A stretch of DNA of 46,946 bases from Cryobacterium tagatosivorans (GCF_004402215.1 NZ_SOEZ01000022.1:1-46946), one strand, 5' to 3'. Positions 8,978 through 18,953 are shown, counted from the first letter of the stretch. A program made the numbers and translations. Notes: generated from the sequence alone by a model not told the origin.

Positions 8978-9103
8978 TCAAGCGGTCAGGGCTGGCTGTT
9001 GATAACCATAGTGGTCTCCATCGGGCCTGCGGTAGCCCGGGGCTGAGTGCCGGCACCCGCTGTTGTAGAAGCCATCGATGCAGAGGATGACGACGCTGCG
9101 GGC
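8978..9103 (-). pseudogene. IS3-family transposase C-terminal fragment
   Basis: About 40 residues containing FYNSGCRHSAPGYRRPDG and HYGYQQPALTA, like the end of IS3-family OrfB integrases (usual form FYNRxRRHSALGY). The DDE catalytic core is absent. It lies in a decayed stretch between two oxidase genes. Confidence 0.65.
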
Positions 9104-9266
9104 TTGGGCTTTCGTCGCGCACGAGGACGGACAGCCCGGATGCCCGGCCCACGGAAGCACATTTGGCTAGCCGTTCGTCATTCTCGCAAATGACGGTGCG
9201 ACTTCGGACCATCGAATCGAGCGCGTGGACCTCGGGGAACCCGGGCAATGCCCATAATGTGGTTGC

Positions 9267-9770
<504 letters not shown>

Positions 9771-10157
9771 TGCACACGACGAGCTTTACCCCGGCCGAGA
9801 GACGAACCGCTGACCTTTGACATCACGCGCGGGCGGCCGGCGACGAGGCCCCGCTCGATCGGTTTCGGCGTCAGCCCCGGCGCATACCGGTCAGCAGCTG
9901 CGGGCCCCTCCACTCGCGTTCGTGCTCGCGTCGCCCCCTGACCGGAATGTCTTGACGACAGTTGTCTCCCTGATTTCAAGTTCGATGCGTTCGGTCATGG
10001 AGGGAAACGTCTGCGTTCGGCTTGCGTCGCATACACGGTGGAGTGCCGAATCACCGCAACGGGCCGCAGAATGCTCCGCTGTCATTGGACACTCGATCGA
10101 GCGGCCTACGCTCCGGGCCGGCGCCAATCCAGCCCTCGCAGGGTTTCGTTCTTGCCG

Positions 10158-11543
10158 TCAGTGGCCGATGTATTTCCAAACACTCGATGCAATCTTTGAG
10201 GGTTTCCCCGAGCGCGCCTCGTTGCGATCCGACTGCGCGAAAGCCTGCGTGACGGCATTGACCCCGAGCCACCGCAATGGCTCCGGTTCCCATCGTGGCG
10301 AATGACGTTGAACCCAGGGAAGTTGACGAAGTTCCGACTCAGTGTCAAGAATTTCCGCGGCAAGGGTCCTGCCGGCGACGAATGCCGTCGATACGCCGTC
10401 GCCGACGTACCCTCCGGCCTGTCCGAAACCGGTAGCGCGATCGAATGTCACCGAGGGATACCAGTCACGCGGGATTCCCAGATTCCCTCCCCACTCGTGG
10501 GTGAATTGAACATCCGCGAGGGCTGGGAAAAGGTCCCTAAGAATGTGACGAAGCATCGCGTGAACATCCGGCTCGCTGTCGAAAGACGCACGGACGCGCG
10601 ACGCATAATGGTAAGGCGCGCCGCGACCGCCGAACGCTATACGGCCGTCGGCCGTGCGTTGACCGTAAATCCGAAGGTGCCGCTTGTCGGAGAAGGTTTC
10701 GCGTTCGGCCAGACCAATTTTTTCCCAGATGTCCTTGGGAAGCGGTTCGGTGGCGACCATGAGTGAGTACATGGGGACGATATCCCGGTGGAATTGTGGA
10801 AACTCCGCCGTGAACCCTTCGGTCGCGCGAATGATGTAGTCGGCCGTGACGGTTCCCCCCGTCGTTTCCAACTTTCGAGTACCAATCGCCGTCACGCGCG
10901 AGCGCTCGTAAATCGAAACGCCGAGCTTCTCGACGACCCGAGCCAGTCCCGACGCCAGTTTTGCAGGTTGGATGGCTGCACAATTCGGGGTGTAGGTGCC
11001 GCCCATCACCTCAGTGGCGTTGCTCCGCGCCGACGCTTCCTTTGCGGACAGAAGGCTCATGTGCTCATCACCGAAGCCCCAGGACCTCCACCCCTGGACC
11101 TCGTTCTGGGAACGAACCAATTGAGCCTCGTTTCGTGCAAGCGAGACGTAGCCGCCTTGCTTCCAGTCACAGTCGATCCTTTCCTGGGCGAGAATTGTGC
11201 CCATTTCTGTGATCGATTCGTTCATCGCCTGCTGAAGTCGGATAGCCGCATCGCGCGAACTGAGGCTCGCTATTTTCTTCATCGATGCCGGGAACAGGGC
11301 CGAACACCATCCACCGTTTCGCCCTGACGCTCCGTAACCGACCGTTTCGGCCTCAAAGATCGCAATGGACAGATTCGGCTGCTGTTGCTTGAGGAAATAG
11401 GCAGTCCACAAACCCGTATAGCCGGCACCGATGATAGCGACATCGACATCCAGATCGCCGCCCAATGGCTCGGAGCTGAACGGTACGAGGCTGGAATCTG
11501 CATGCCAGAGGGACAAGGGGCTGTGGGTCGCGGAGTTGATCAC
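10158..11543 (-). CDS. FAD-dependent amine/amino-acid oxidase, PuuB-like
   Basis: A 461-residue DAO-family flavoprotein. From GTG 11543, the FAD motif GAGYTG is at residues 39-44, followed by LSIAIFEAETVGYGASGRNGG, which is typical of gamma-glutamylputrescine oxidases and related enzymes. The C-terminal FAD-contact part (GFGQAGGYVGDGVSTAFVAG) is intact. The open frame extends upstream to 11714, but that part is non-homologous and lies over the divergent promoter. It is transcribed away from the NCS1 permease-aldehyde dehydrogenase pair. The likely role is oxidative deamination of an amine or N-substituted amino acid to an aldehyde or keto acid. Substrate unproven; glycine/sarcosine-type oxidases are alternatives. 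Confidence 0.8.
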   Translation of the reverse strand: MINSATHSPLSLWHADSSLVPFSSEPLGGDLDVDVAIIGAGYTGLWTAYFLKQQQPNLSIAIFEAETVGYGASGRNGGWCSALFPASMKKIASLSSRDAAIRLQQAMNESITEMGTILAQERIDCDWKQGGYVSLARNEAQLVRSQNEVQGWRSWGFGDEHMSLLSAKEASARSNATEVMGGTYTPNCAAIQPAKLASGLARVVEKLGVSIYERSRVTAIGTRKLETTGGTVTADYIIRATEGFTAEFPQFHRDIVPMYSLMVATEPLPKDIWEKIGLAERETFSDKRHLRIYGQRTADGRIAFGGRGAPYHYASRVRASFDSEPDVHAMLRHILRDLFPALADVQFTHEWGGNLGIPRDWYPSVTFDRATGFGQAGGYVGDGVSTAFVAGRTLAAEILDTESELRQLPWVQRHSPRWEPEPLRWLGVNAVTQAFAQSDRNEARSGKPSKIASSVWKYIGH

Positions 11544-11598
11544 GGTTCTCAGTGTGGATGTGAGGCGATTGTCTGTAAACGTGACGTTGATACAAGAG

Positions 11599-11626
11599 TT
11601 GACACATATTCGTACTTTTTTACAGT
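11599..11626 (+). promoter_or_regulatory. Predicted promoter for the permease-dehydrogenase operon
   Basis: TTGACA at 11,599-11,604 and TACAGT at 11,621-11,626 are separated by 16 bp. The box lies about 120 bp before the permease ATG and within the 204-bp divergent region shared with the PuuB-like gene. Candidate site for control by the PucR protein. Confidence 0.5.
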
Positions 11627-11747
11627 TCAGATTGTGGACGGCTTTGCTCACACTTGTCCACGAAGCCAAACGCAATACGTGAATGAACTTCGGGACTCGA
11701 CAAACGAGATCCAATCCCCGACAACGAAGTCAAATGGAGAAGCAATC

Positions 11748-13202
11748 ATGACCACAACGCGATCCGATTCGACCTTGATTGGTCAGATTGAAGTGCGCTC
11801 GATTGATTACGTGCCCGCGCACGAACGCAAGGGCAAACTCACGGACCAGGCAACGATTTGGTTTGCCGGCAGTGCACATCTCTTGAGCATGGCAACCGGT
11901 GCGCTCGGAATAGTTATGGGACTCAACTTGGGGTGGACGCTCATTGCGCTCGTCGTCGGCACCGTCGTCGGCACCGCGCCGGTAGCCTCACACGCCACCC
12001 AAGGACCGCACCTTGGCTTGCCCCAAATGATTCAGAGTCGACCGCAGTTCGGCCGCTACGGAGCCCTCGCCATTTGGCTGATGGCCATCGTCGTTTACTG
12101 GGGTTACATCGTATTCGGAGGCAACCTCCTCGGTGCCACCGCCGAAGAGCTTGGCGGCGGAAGCGCCCCGACGTGGGCGATCATTACGGGACTCGTCGCT
12201 GTTGCTCTCGCGATTTTTGGATATCACTGGCTCCACGTAGCTCAACGGTATATTTCGGTTGCGCTCATCATCGCGCTGGTGATTTACATCCTCGGTTTGT
12301 TCGTTAACGGTGCCATCCCGGCAAGCTCATGGGATCTCAGCTCGGCAACGTTCCAGCCTGCCGCGTTCTTCACTGCAGTCTCCGCTGCGGCCGCGTACCA
12401 GTTGTCGTGGGCGTTCTTCGTCTCCGACTACTCGCGGTACATGCCTGCCAGCACCCACAAGGCCAAGATCATGACCTGGACGTCACTTGGATTGTTCTTC
12501 GGGGTCTTCTCGTTCGAGGCGGTCGGCGCAATCTGCATGGCGCTGCTCCCCGATGAGTACTTCATCACGAGCCTCTCGCAAACGGGCGACTCGGTCTTTG
12601 CAGGGCTCGGAACAATAATGCTCGTCCTGGGTGGGCTCGGACTTCTCGGCCTCATGGCGATGTGCGTGTATGGCGGATCACTCACCATTATCACGGCCAT
12701 TGACAGCGTCCGATCGGTGGTGCCAACGCGCCGAATCCGCATCGTGACCATTCTCTTGGTCGGAGTGACGGCGACCGTTGCCGGCGCGTACATGCCCTCC
12801 GACTTTCTAAACACGAGCTTCGCGACCATCCTCGTCGTGCTGTCTTACCTGATGGCGCCGTGGACCGCCATTAATTTGACGGACTTTTTTCTTGTGCGTC
12901 GTGGTCACTACTCGATTCGCGAGATGTTTTCGCGCACCGGTATTTACAGCAACTGGAACTGGCGCGGAATAGCCGCCTACGTCCTGACATTCGTCATCAT
13001 GATTCCGTTCATGTATCTGTCCTTCTACCAGGGGCCAATTGCACTCGCACTCGGTGGCGTTGACGTCGCCTTCTTCGTGGGAATCCCGATTGGTGGTCTC
13101 ATCTACTGGATTCTCTGCCGAGGCATGGATCTTGATGCTGAGCGCAAAATCATCGCATCCGCTGACCGCGACCTCGATTCCTTCGCCGCTCCCATCGAAT
13201 AG
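11748..13202 (+). CDS. NCS1-family permease (purine/cytosine permease type)
   Basis: A 484-residue membrane protein with about 12 hydrophobic helices. Early segments (FAGSAHLLSMATGALGIVMG, then GTAPVASHATQGPHLGLPQM) match the NCS1 signature of nucleobase, hydantoin and vitamin symporters. ATG 11748 has GGAG about nine bases upstream; the longer open frame starts before the promoter. It is followed after 19 bp by the aldehyde dehydrogenase and is presumably co-transcribed. The family imports N-containing ring compounds, usually with Na+ or H+; with oxidases and a dehydrogenase nearby, the cargo may be an amine or N-heterocycle. Base composition is less GC-rich than the flanking core genes, consistent with transfer. 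Confidence 0.85.
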   Translation: MTTTRSDSTLIGQIEVRSIDYVPAHERKGKLTDQATIWFAGSAHLLSMATGALGIVMGLNLGWTLIALVVGTVVGTAPVASHATQGPHLGLPQMIQSRPQFGRYGALAIWLMAIVVYWGYIVFGGNLLGATAEELGGGSAPTWAIITGLVAVALAIFGYHWLHVAQRYISVALIIALVIYILGLFVNGAIPASSWDLSSATFQPAAFFTAVSAAAAYQLSWAFFVSDYSRYMPASTHKAKIMTWTSLGLFFGVFSFEAVGAICMALLPDEYFITSLSQTGDSVFAGLGTIMLVLGGLGLLGLMAMCVYGGSLTIITAIDSVRSVVPTRRIRIVTILLVGVTATVAGAYMPSDFLNTSFATILVVLSYLMAPWTAINLTDFFLVRRGHYSIREMFSRTGIYSNWNWRGIAAYVLTFVIMIPFMYLSFYQGPIALALGGVDVAFFVGIPIGGLIYWILCRGMDLDAERKIIASADRDLDSFAAPIE

Positions 13203-13221
13203 TTCAAAGGAAAACACCACG

Positions 13222-14760
13222 ATGAACACCACCCTTCACCGCGGCTCAAGGGTCGCGCACGACACCATGGCAGCGCTCACCAATTCCTACTTCGGCAAGA
13301 ACGGACTTGCCAAAGCTGGTGACGAAACATTCGCCGACGTACTCAACCCGAGCACTGCGGAGGTCATCGGATCGTTATCGGATCTTACGGAGAAGCAGGT
13401 CGATGACGTCGTGCGCGACGCGAATGCGGCGCAACGTGAGTGGTACGCGCTCAGTGCCCTCGATAGAGCGGAGTTGATTCACGAAGCAGGTCGACGCGTT
13501 CGAGCGGACCAGCGCCTCATCGCCGAAATTCTTTCGACGGAAACGGGAAAGCCGTTCAAGGAGAGTTTCGACGAAGTGAGTTGGGCCATCACCGCGATGG
13601 ACTACTTCGCCGAGGTTGGCCGACACGCCATCGGCACGGTTCAGGGCCCGGCGACAGCCGGGCAATTGCATTACACGATCAAGGAACCGATGGGCACCGC
13701 AGTAATCATCCTGCCCGCAAATTACCCCATCGTCTTATCCATGTGGACGGGAGCGGCGGCGCTTGCGGCGGGTAATGCGATCATCATCAAACCGTCCGAG
13801 TGGGCAACGCTGACAACGCTGGCATTTATGCGGGCGTTCGAGGTCCTCCCCGCGGGGCTCGTGCAGTGTGTTCCGGGAACGGCCCGCACCTCATCGCAAC
13901 TGGTCAGCCACGCCGACACGCATCAAGTCTCGTTCACGGGAAGCGTACCGACTGGTCGGATTGTGGCGAAGGCGTGTGCCGATACCTTCAAGCCGTTCAT
14001 CATTGAGGCATCGGGAAGCGACCCGTTCATCGTCATGCCGTCCGCGAATCTTGATGTTGCGGCACGCGGTGCGGCTTTCGCCGCCTTTATCAATGGGGGG
14101 CAGGTCTGCACGTCGACCGAAAAGCTCATCGTGCACACGGACATTTATGACGAGTTCATGGGTAAGTTCCGAAAGCACATCGCTGCTCTTCGCGTTGGGC
14201 ACCCACTTGACAAAGTCGATGTCGGTCCGATGGAGAACGGTCGAGAACTCGCGCGAGTGACGAGGATTCTCGAGCGCGCCATCGAACAGGGTGCACAGGT
14301 AACTCTCGGGGGTAAGCGCCCAGCGATTGCGGATGAGTCACTGGCCAACGGATTCTTCCTGGAACCGACGATTCTTGAGGGGATGACGCGGGACATGGAC
14401 ATATACATGCAGGAAATATTCGGCCCCGCCGTCGCTGTCTATCGAGTCTCGAGTTTCGATGAAGCACTGGACCTGGCGAACGGATCGCCGTTCGGGCTCG
14501 GGGCCAATCTTTACTCGGCAGATATCGCTGAGATCGACCGAGCCAATCAGGAGCTCATCGCGGGAATGGTTTGGATCAACGCCCCGCTTCTCGACAACGA
14601 CGCCGGACCGTTCGGCGGGCGAAAAATGTCGGGAATCGGGCGTCAACTCGGTGCGGAAGGGTTAGACACTTTCCGCCACACGAAGTTCATCATTGTCGAC
14701 GCGAAGCAGTCCGAACAGAACTTCTGGTGGTTCCCCTACGACGATTCCGAAGCGTTCTAG
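13222..14760 (+). CDS. NAD(P)-dependent aldehyde dehydrogenase, semialdehyde type
   Basis: A 512-residue ALDH. The general-base Glu is at 262 within FIIEASGSDPFIV and the catalytic Cys at 296 within NGGQVCTSTEKLIV. The SDPFIV motif is typical of succinate-semialdehyde dehydrogenases of the Sad/GabD kind, though the usual LGG before it is ASG here. The cofactor region reads ILPANYPI rather than the usual PWNFP. ATG 13222 follows AAAGGA by about ten bases. It probably oxidises the aldehyde made by the neighbouring amine oxidases. The unusual cofactor and base-adjacent motifs may mean an altered substrate. Just after its stop lie an IS481 remnant and the IS21 insertion. Confidence 0.85.
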   Translation: MNTTLHRGSRVAHDTMAALTNSYFGKNGLAKAGDETFADVLNPSTAEVIGSLSDLTEKQVDDVVRDANAAQREWYALSALDRAELIHEAGRRVRADQRLIAEILSTETGKPFKESFDEVSWAITAMDYFAEVGRHAIGTVQGPATAGQLHYTIKEPMGTAVIILPANYPIVLSMWTGAAALAAGNAIIIKPSEWATLTTLAFMRAFEVLPAGLVQCVPGTARTSSQLVSHADTHQVSFTGSVPTGRIVAKACADTFKPFIIEASGSDPFIVMPSANLDVAARGAAFAAFINGGQVCTSTEKLIVHTDIYDEFMGKFRKHIAALRVGHPLDKVDVGPMENGRELARVTRILERAIEQGAQVTLGGKRPAIADESLANGFFLEPTILEGMTRDMDIYMQEIFGPAVAVYRVSSFDEALDLANGSPFGLGANLYSADIAEIDRANQELIAGMVWINAPLLDNDAGPFGGRKMSGIGRQLGAEGLDTFRHTKFIIVDAKQSEQNFWWFPYDDSEAF

Positions 14761-14761
14761 T

Positions 14762-15865
14762 TCAATGGGGCTTTCGCGGGAGTTGCTTCTCACCCCCGCG
14801 ACATTGCCACACTGTTCGCAGCACCCTGGGAGACCACGCGATGATGCGCTTCTTGGTGCGCTGGTCTCTCGGGGACGGTGAGACTTGTGGGCGTGACGAG
14901 CGATCGGTGAGTCTGCCCTGCGCCTGATATCGGCGGACCCATTTGGACACGGTGGCTCGAGGGATCTGGAGACGTTCCGCCGCGCGGGCCTGGGTCCAGC
15001 CGTCGCGGACGACGAGCTGTGTCGACGCTCGTTGAAAAGTAGGCCGTTGGCGCTCTTCGAAAAGTAGGCCACCGTGGTTCATTTGTTCTGCGGTGTTCTC
15101 GGGTCTGGCGGAAGGCAAAGTGGTGATTCCACTGTCCTTGAGTCGGTAGCTTGCGCCCTTGAGCGAGATGACGTCAGCGTGGTGAACGATGCGGTCGATC
15201 ATGGCCGCGGCCACGACCTGGTCGCCGAAGACGTCTCCCCAGCGGGCGAACGGCAGGTTGCTCGTCAGGATCAGCGAGGCATGTTCGTAGCGGGACGACA
15301 CGAGTTGGAAGAGCAGGTTCGCGGCGTCTTGCTCGAACGGGATGTAGCCGACCTCGTCGACGATGATCAGCCCGTAACGGCGCAGGCGCACGATCTCTTC
15401 CGCCAGCCGGCCGCGGTGGTGGGCATCTTGGAGCCGGGCGACCCACTCGACTGCGGTGCCGAACAGGACCCGGTGGCCGGCGTGGGCGGCTTTGATGCCC
15501 AGGCCGATCGCGAGGTGTGTTTTCCCGGTTCCGGGAGGTCCGAGCAGGACGATGTTGCGGGCCTGCTCGAGGAAGAGGCCGCCGCCGAGGTGGATGATCT
15601 GGTCCCGTTTCAACGCGGGCTGGTGGTCGAAGATGAAGTCATCAAGGGTCTTGCGGGAGGGGAACCCGGCGGCGCGGATGCGCAGCTGGGCCCCGGAAGC
15701 ATCGCGGGCGGCGACTTCGCGGTCGAGGACCGCAGCGAGGTATTCCTCGTGGGACCAGCCCGCGTCTCGGGCTTGATCCGCGAGGCGGGAAGCGGCGTCG
15801 CGGATGCGGGGTGCTTTCAGGGCGCGGGAAAGAAACTCGATCTGCTTGATCGTGTCGGCGCTCAT
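14762..15865 (-). CDS. istB: IstB-like transposition ATPase with fused tail
   Basis: IstB is the AAA+ helper ATPase of IS21 that delivers IstA to the target. The Walker A motif LLGPPGTGKTHLA and Walker B LIIVDEVGYIP are present. The first ~282 residues are element-encoded, including the terminal repeat. There is no stop before the IS end, so the frame runs 85 codons into the IS481 fragment and beyond, giving a 367-residue chimera. ATG 15865 overlaps the istA stop by one base. The natural protein is about 250-280 residues; the extra tail probably does not abolish activity but is specific to this insertion. Confidence 0.9.
   Translation of the reverse strand: MSADTIKQIEFLSRALKAPRIRDAASRLADQARDAGWSHEEYLAAVLDREVAARDASGAQLRIRAAGFPSRKTLDDFIFDHQPALKRDQIIHLGGGLFLEQARNIVLLGPPGTGKTHLAIGLGIKAAHAGHRVLFGTAVEWVARLQDAHHRGRLAEEIVRLRRYGLIIVDEVGYIPFEQDAANLLFQLVSSRYEHASLILTSNLPFARWGDVFGDQVVAAAMIDRIVHHADVISLKGASYRLKDSGITTLPSARPENTAEQMNHGGLLFEERQRPTFQRASTQLVVRDGWTQARAAERLQIPRATVSKWVRRYQAQGRLTDRSSRPQVSPSPRDQRTKKRIIAWSPRVLRTVWQCRGGEKQLPRKPH
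14833..15019 (-). pseudogene. IS481-family transposase N-terminal fragment
   Basis: The frame reads LVVRDGWTQARAAERLQI, then VSKWVRRYQAQGRLTDRSSR, the winged-helix DNA-binding start of IS481 transposases. Homology ends at KKRIIA near 14,833, so the DDE core is missing. The IS21 element inserted into its start: the sequence resumes in frame across the insertion (VPTEVVQ-LVVRDGW) at 17,160 onward. Confidence 0.65.
15020..15071. repeat. IS21 left terminal repeats
   Basis: Terminal TGTCGACGCTC followed by two copies of GAAAAGTAGGCC separated by about 15 bp. They match the inverted right end and are probable IstA binding sites. They also encode the last residues of IstB. Confidence 0.85.
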
Positions 15866-17088
15866 CAGGCGACCTCCTCGCCCTGCTCAAAGCTGACGCC
15901 GAACGCCGCGTCGTAATCGGCCAGGTCCCGCTCCAACGACTCCGCAGTTTCCTCCGGGGTCGGCGTTTGGAAGCGGACCCGCAGTGATTTCGCCGCGCTC
16001 ACGTGCTCCGGGTCGGTGATCGTTACTGCCGAACCCATCGCCCGTTCGTGGACGGCGACGACCTGATCGTTGATCCGGACGGTGACCTGGGTCAGGTTCG
16101 CGTGAATGTCGACCATCCGGCCAATCGCCGAGGGGTCGACCGAGTAGTCATTGCCGAAGACACGAACGTAATAGTCGCGCGGCAGCCGGATCCGGGTGGT
16201 GAACCCGACCGGTGGTGGCGGTGGGACCGCCAACATTCCGGCCCGGTCCTGAGCGACCCGGTCGATCGGCCGGGCGCGCAGCGAGCGAACCGTCCGGTTG
16301 TTGGCCGTCGGCAGCCACTGCGCCAGCTGCTCATTGAAGTCCGCGACGGAGGTGAACGTGCGGCCGGGCAGGAACGAGGTTTCCAGGAACTGGTTGGCCC
16401 GCTCGACGATCCCTTTGGATTCCGGGTCAAACGGTTTCAACTGCACGATCTTCGTCGCTAACGCCCCGCAGAAAGCAGGCACTCCCTCCGCCAGCTTGTT
16501 GCGCCAGCCGATGCCGGCCTCGTTGTCCCAGATCAGCCGGTGCGGAACTGCCTCGAGCTGGCCCGAGAGCAGCGACCACATGCCAGCCAACAGATCCGGT
16601 GTTGTCCGGGAAGGCAGCATCACCCCGCTGATCAACCGGGAGAACGACGCCACGATCACCAGGACCGGCGGGGAGCCGACGCGGCCATCGCCGAGGGGAA
16701 AATCCACCGGCGGGAACCACAAGTCGCATTGCGCCTGGTCACCGGCCCGGTAGTTGATCCGGTCCGCCGGGTCTTTCGGCGCGAACTCCGGCTTCAGCTG
16801 CGCGACCTTCTTCCGGAACCAGGACGAAGAACCCGTCCAGCCCACGCGTTCGGCGACCACAGACGCGGGCATCGACGGTGTCGCTTTCAGCAGCCGGCGC
16901 ACGTCGTCTTCGAATTCGTCGAAAACCGACGGACTCGGATCTCGTCGATACTGCGGCGGCCCTGCCGCCTGAACCGCGCGGGTCACGGTCACCCGCGACA
17001 GCCCCAGCTGCTTCGCAATCGCCCTCACCGACATGCCCTCACTGACGTGAAGGTGCCGAATCTCTGCCCAATCCTGCACTGTGATCAC
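15865..17088 (-). CDS. istA: IstA-type DDE transposase
   Basis: A 407-residue IS21 transposase. The N-terminal helix-turn-helix (HLHVSEGMSVRAIAKQLGLS) is followed by a DDE/RNase H-like core: QCDLWFPPVDF (first Asp), IWDNEAGIG (second Asp) and PESKGIVERAN (Glu). A C-terminal beta domain follows. GTG 17088 starts it just inside the right end. It ends at TGA overlapping the istB start. Length and motifs are normal, so the element is probably active. Confidence 0.92.
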   Translation of the reverse strand: MITVQDWAEIRHLHVSEGMSVRAIAKQLGLSRVTVTRAVQAAGPPQYRRDPSPSVFDEFEDDVRRLLKATPSMPASVVAERVGWTGSSSWFRKKVAQLKPEFAPKDPADRINYRAGDQAQCDLWFPPVDFPLGDGRVGSPPVLVIVASFSRLISGVMLPSRTTPDLLAGMWSLLSGQLEAVPHRLIWDNEAGIGWRNKLAEGVPAFCGALATKIVQLKPFDPESKGIVERANQFLETSFLPGRTFTSVADFNEQLAQWLPTANNRTVRSLRARPIDRVAQDRAGMLAVPPPPPVGFTTRIRLPRDYYVRVFGNDYSVDPSAIGRMVDIHANLTQVTVRINDQVVAVHERAMGSAVTITDPEHVSAAKSLRVRFQTPTPEETAESLERDLADYDAAFGVSFEQGEEVA

Positions 17089-17108
17089 CCATCCAATCGT
17101 GGTGGGGT

Positions 17109-17159
17109 GGTCTACTTTTCGAAGAGCGTTACTGGTCTACTTTTCGAGGAGCGCTGACA
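17109..17159. repeat. IS21 right terminal repeats
   Basis: Two copies of GGTCTACTTTTCGARGAGCG, inverted relative to the left end, ending with GCGCTGACA at 17,159. Confidence 0.85.
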
Positions 17160-17187
17160 GAGCTGGACAACCTCGGTGGGAACACAT

Positions 17188-18621
17188 CTAGCGGGCAACG
17201 TCGTCTGCTAAACCGCTGTAGGAAGGCCAGCCTTGGTAGGCAATCCAGAAAGCCGACAGATCAGCCGAACTCGAGACGTCTCGTCCCGTGATCTCCTTGA
17301 TCTTGATGAGTCTGTACGAAAGGGTTTGCCGATGGATATTCAGTTCCTGAGCTGTATCGATCCATCGTCGGTCATTTCGGATGAAGCAGAACAGGGTCTC
17401 TCTTAGGGCTGCAGACTTCAGATCGTCTCGAGCCAGGTCTCCGAGCACCTGGGCGACGATTTCCGATGCTTCTTTTCGTGAACGTGTCAGCAGAGAGATC
17501 GAGACACCCTCAAAGTCGTTCCACATCTGATTCGTTCCACGGGCGGATGCCAATGTCTTAGCTGCTTGGATCGCGGCAAATTGTGTGTCGCGATAGTCGG
17601 TGAAGGTTGAGGAAGCAGCAGCCTGTATTGAGAGCTTTGCTAAAAGCGCTTGCACAGGCTCGAGTGAGCTAAGCGGTACAAATATGAACATGGCGCCTCG
17701 GTGCAGCGTAGCTAAGGCGGGAAGTTCTGCCATACCGATAGACCGTCCAACCCTTTCGTCTTCGTGGCCCGAGACGGCGACAAGCTGGAAGCCGTCGGAA
17801 AACGTATATTGCCCGAGGATGTCATCCAGCCCCGGCGGGAGATGACTATTGAGAAGTTCCTGCAGTGCCAGACTGCTTCTTTCTACGCGCCGCCTGACGG
17901 AACGAAGGACTCTACTGACCGCAATGTCCACCACCTGCAACAGGTGCACTTGAATGAAGCTATCAAGCTCCTCGCCTGGGAATTCAGTGACCTTGAGGGC
18001 TATTCCTCGGTCTGTGGGCAGGGCGAACGATCGTACCGGTGAGTCCTCGTGGGAATCAAGATTTCGTAGCTCGCCTCCATCAACAATCACAATCCCCGTG
18101 CTGTTGTCCACGACGCTCAATGCAACTCCGAGCAATCCTTGCAGATCACGAAGAAGGGTGCGGGGATCAGATTCAGCGAACGTGGCCAGATGGTACAACT
18201 TGCTGAGCTTCAAGACTTGAAAGGTCTGCTCGGTGGTTGTGGCGGCAGCAACCGTGCGCCCAATGGAAGCGAACGGAGTATCCCGCCCCGTTTCAAGGAG
18301 GGGAAACCCTCGCTTGTTTGCCTCATCAATCATGTCCGGGCTGATCGCGGGTGCAATGTCGTTCAGACCGATTGCGATTCCTGCTAGGCCGGCGTCATCC
18401 AGAGCAGAGACGAATTCTCTCTGACGCGCAGGGTCTTCGGGGACGCACAAACCGACGGTCATGAGGAGTTCGTCAGGACCGAGCCAACGCCAGGGATCGT
18501 CCATCTCGCAACTGTGGGCCCATAAGACCTTCCGGGAGAGTCCGGCAGCACCGCCGAGTACGCGGGTGTCCAGACTAGCTGTCGTCGTTAGATCGCCGAC
18601 TGTAAGTACTGAGCGTTTCAT
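17188..18621 (-). CDS. PucR-family transcriptional regulator
   Basis: A 477-residue regulator. The N-terminal PucR domain (about residues 8-130) includes LLMTVGLCVPEDPARQREFV and IGLNDIAPAIS. The C-terminus has the PucR/CdaR HTH, WIDTAQELNIHRQTLSYRLIK, near residues 420-445. The middle is the usual variable region. PucR relatives control purine, amine and sugar-acid catabolism in response to metabolites. The nearest targets are the NCS1 permease-dehydrogenase operon and the oxidases, now separated from it by the IS21 insertion. Base composition is lower in GC than the core genes, like the permease operon, which suggests common origin. ATG 18621 is the only good start. Confidence 0.85.
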   Translation of the reverse strand: MKRSVLTVGDLTTTASLDTRVLGGAAGLSRKVLWAHSCEMDDPWRWLGPDELLMTVGLCVPEDPARQREFVSALDDAGLAGIAIGLNDIAPAISPDMIDEANKRGFPLLETGRDTPFASIGRTVAAATTTEQTFQVLKLSKLYHLATFAESDPRTLLRDLQGLLGVALSVVDNSTGIVIVDGGELRNLDSHEDSPVRSFALPTDRGIALKVTEFPGEELDSFIQVHLLQVVDIAVSRVLRSVRRRVERSSLALQELLNSHLPPGLDDILGQYTFSDGFQLVAVSGHEDERVGRSIGMAELPALATLHRGAMFIFVPLSSLEPVQALLAKLSIQAAASSTFTDYRDTQFAAIQAAKTLASARGTNQMWNDFEGVSISLLTRSRKEASEIVAQVLGDLARDDLKSAALRETLFCFIRNDRRWIDTAQELNIHRQTLSYRLIKIKEITGRDVSSSADLSAFWIAYQGWPSYSGLADDVAR

Positions 18622-18765
18622 GCGCCGGAGGACTACCAGCCAGCAGGGCGTGGGGAATCAGTCATCCCCCAATCATGGCATCCTGAGGCGGCCCACTCGA
18701 TCTGGTATCCCCACCCCACAACGGGGCTTACGCACTATGCTTCGACCTGGATCGCCCTCCGGGTT

Positions 18766-18852
18766 TTTGGCGACGCCGACATAGTCGGCAAGCTCGCTTG
18801 TTGTGAGCACGGGTTCGACGCCGATCCCGGGGAGACGTTCAGTGTCCAGAAC
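18766..18852 (-). pseudogene. Excisionase-like HTH protein remnant
   Basis: About 29 residues, VLDTERLPGIGVEPVLTTSE then LADYVGVAK, match the start of MerR-type excisionase/HTH_17 proteins of actinobacterial integrative elements. The match breaks after GVAK; a later RVGRLR may be the rest of the domain. It lies 100-250 bp from the middle attachment sites, where an integrative element would carry xis. No integrase remains. From 18,853 to 18,953 nothing is recognised. Confidence 0.55.
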
Positions 18853-18953
18853 CCGTAAGTGTCCGAGGCCAGCCCAGATGAATTGAAGCCGCTCGTGCAC
18901 CGTCCGATCGGAGAGTCTCGAAAGCCATCTGCCGCTGGATAAGTGTTGGACTC

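Larger units (their letters stand above)
15020..17159 (-). mobile_element. IS21-family insertion sequence, intact
   Basis: A 2,140-bp element with istA and istB. The ends are TGTCGACGCTC at 15,020 and, inverted, TGTCAGCGCTC ending at 17,159. Each end has two inner copies of an AAAAGTAGRCC block, as in IS21 multiple terminal repeats. The 6 bp GAGCTG flank both sides (15,014-15,019 and 17,160-17,165), a target duplication that points to recent transposition. It sits in an IS481 remnant. Confidence 0.92.
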
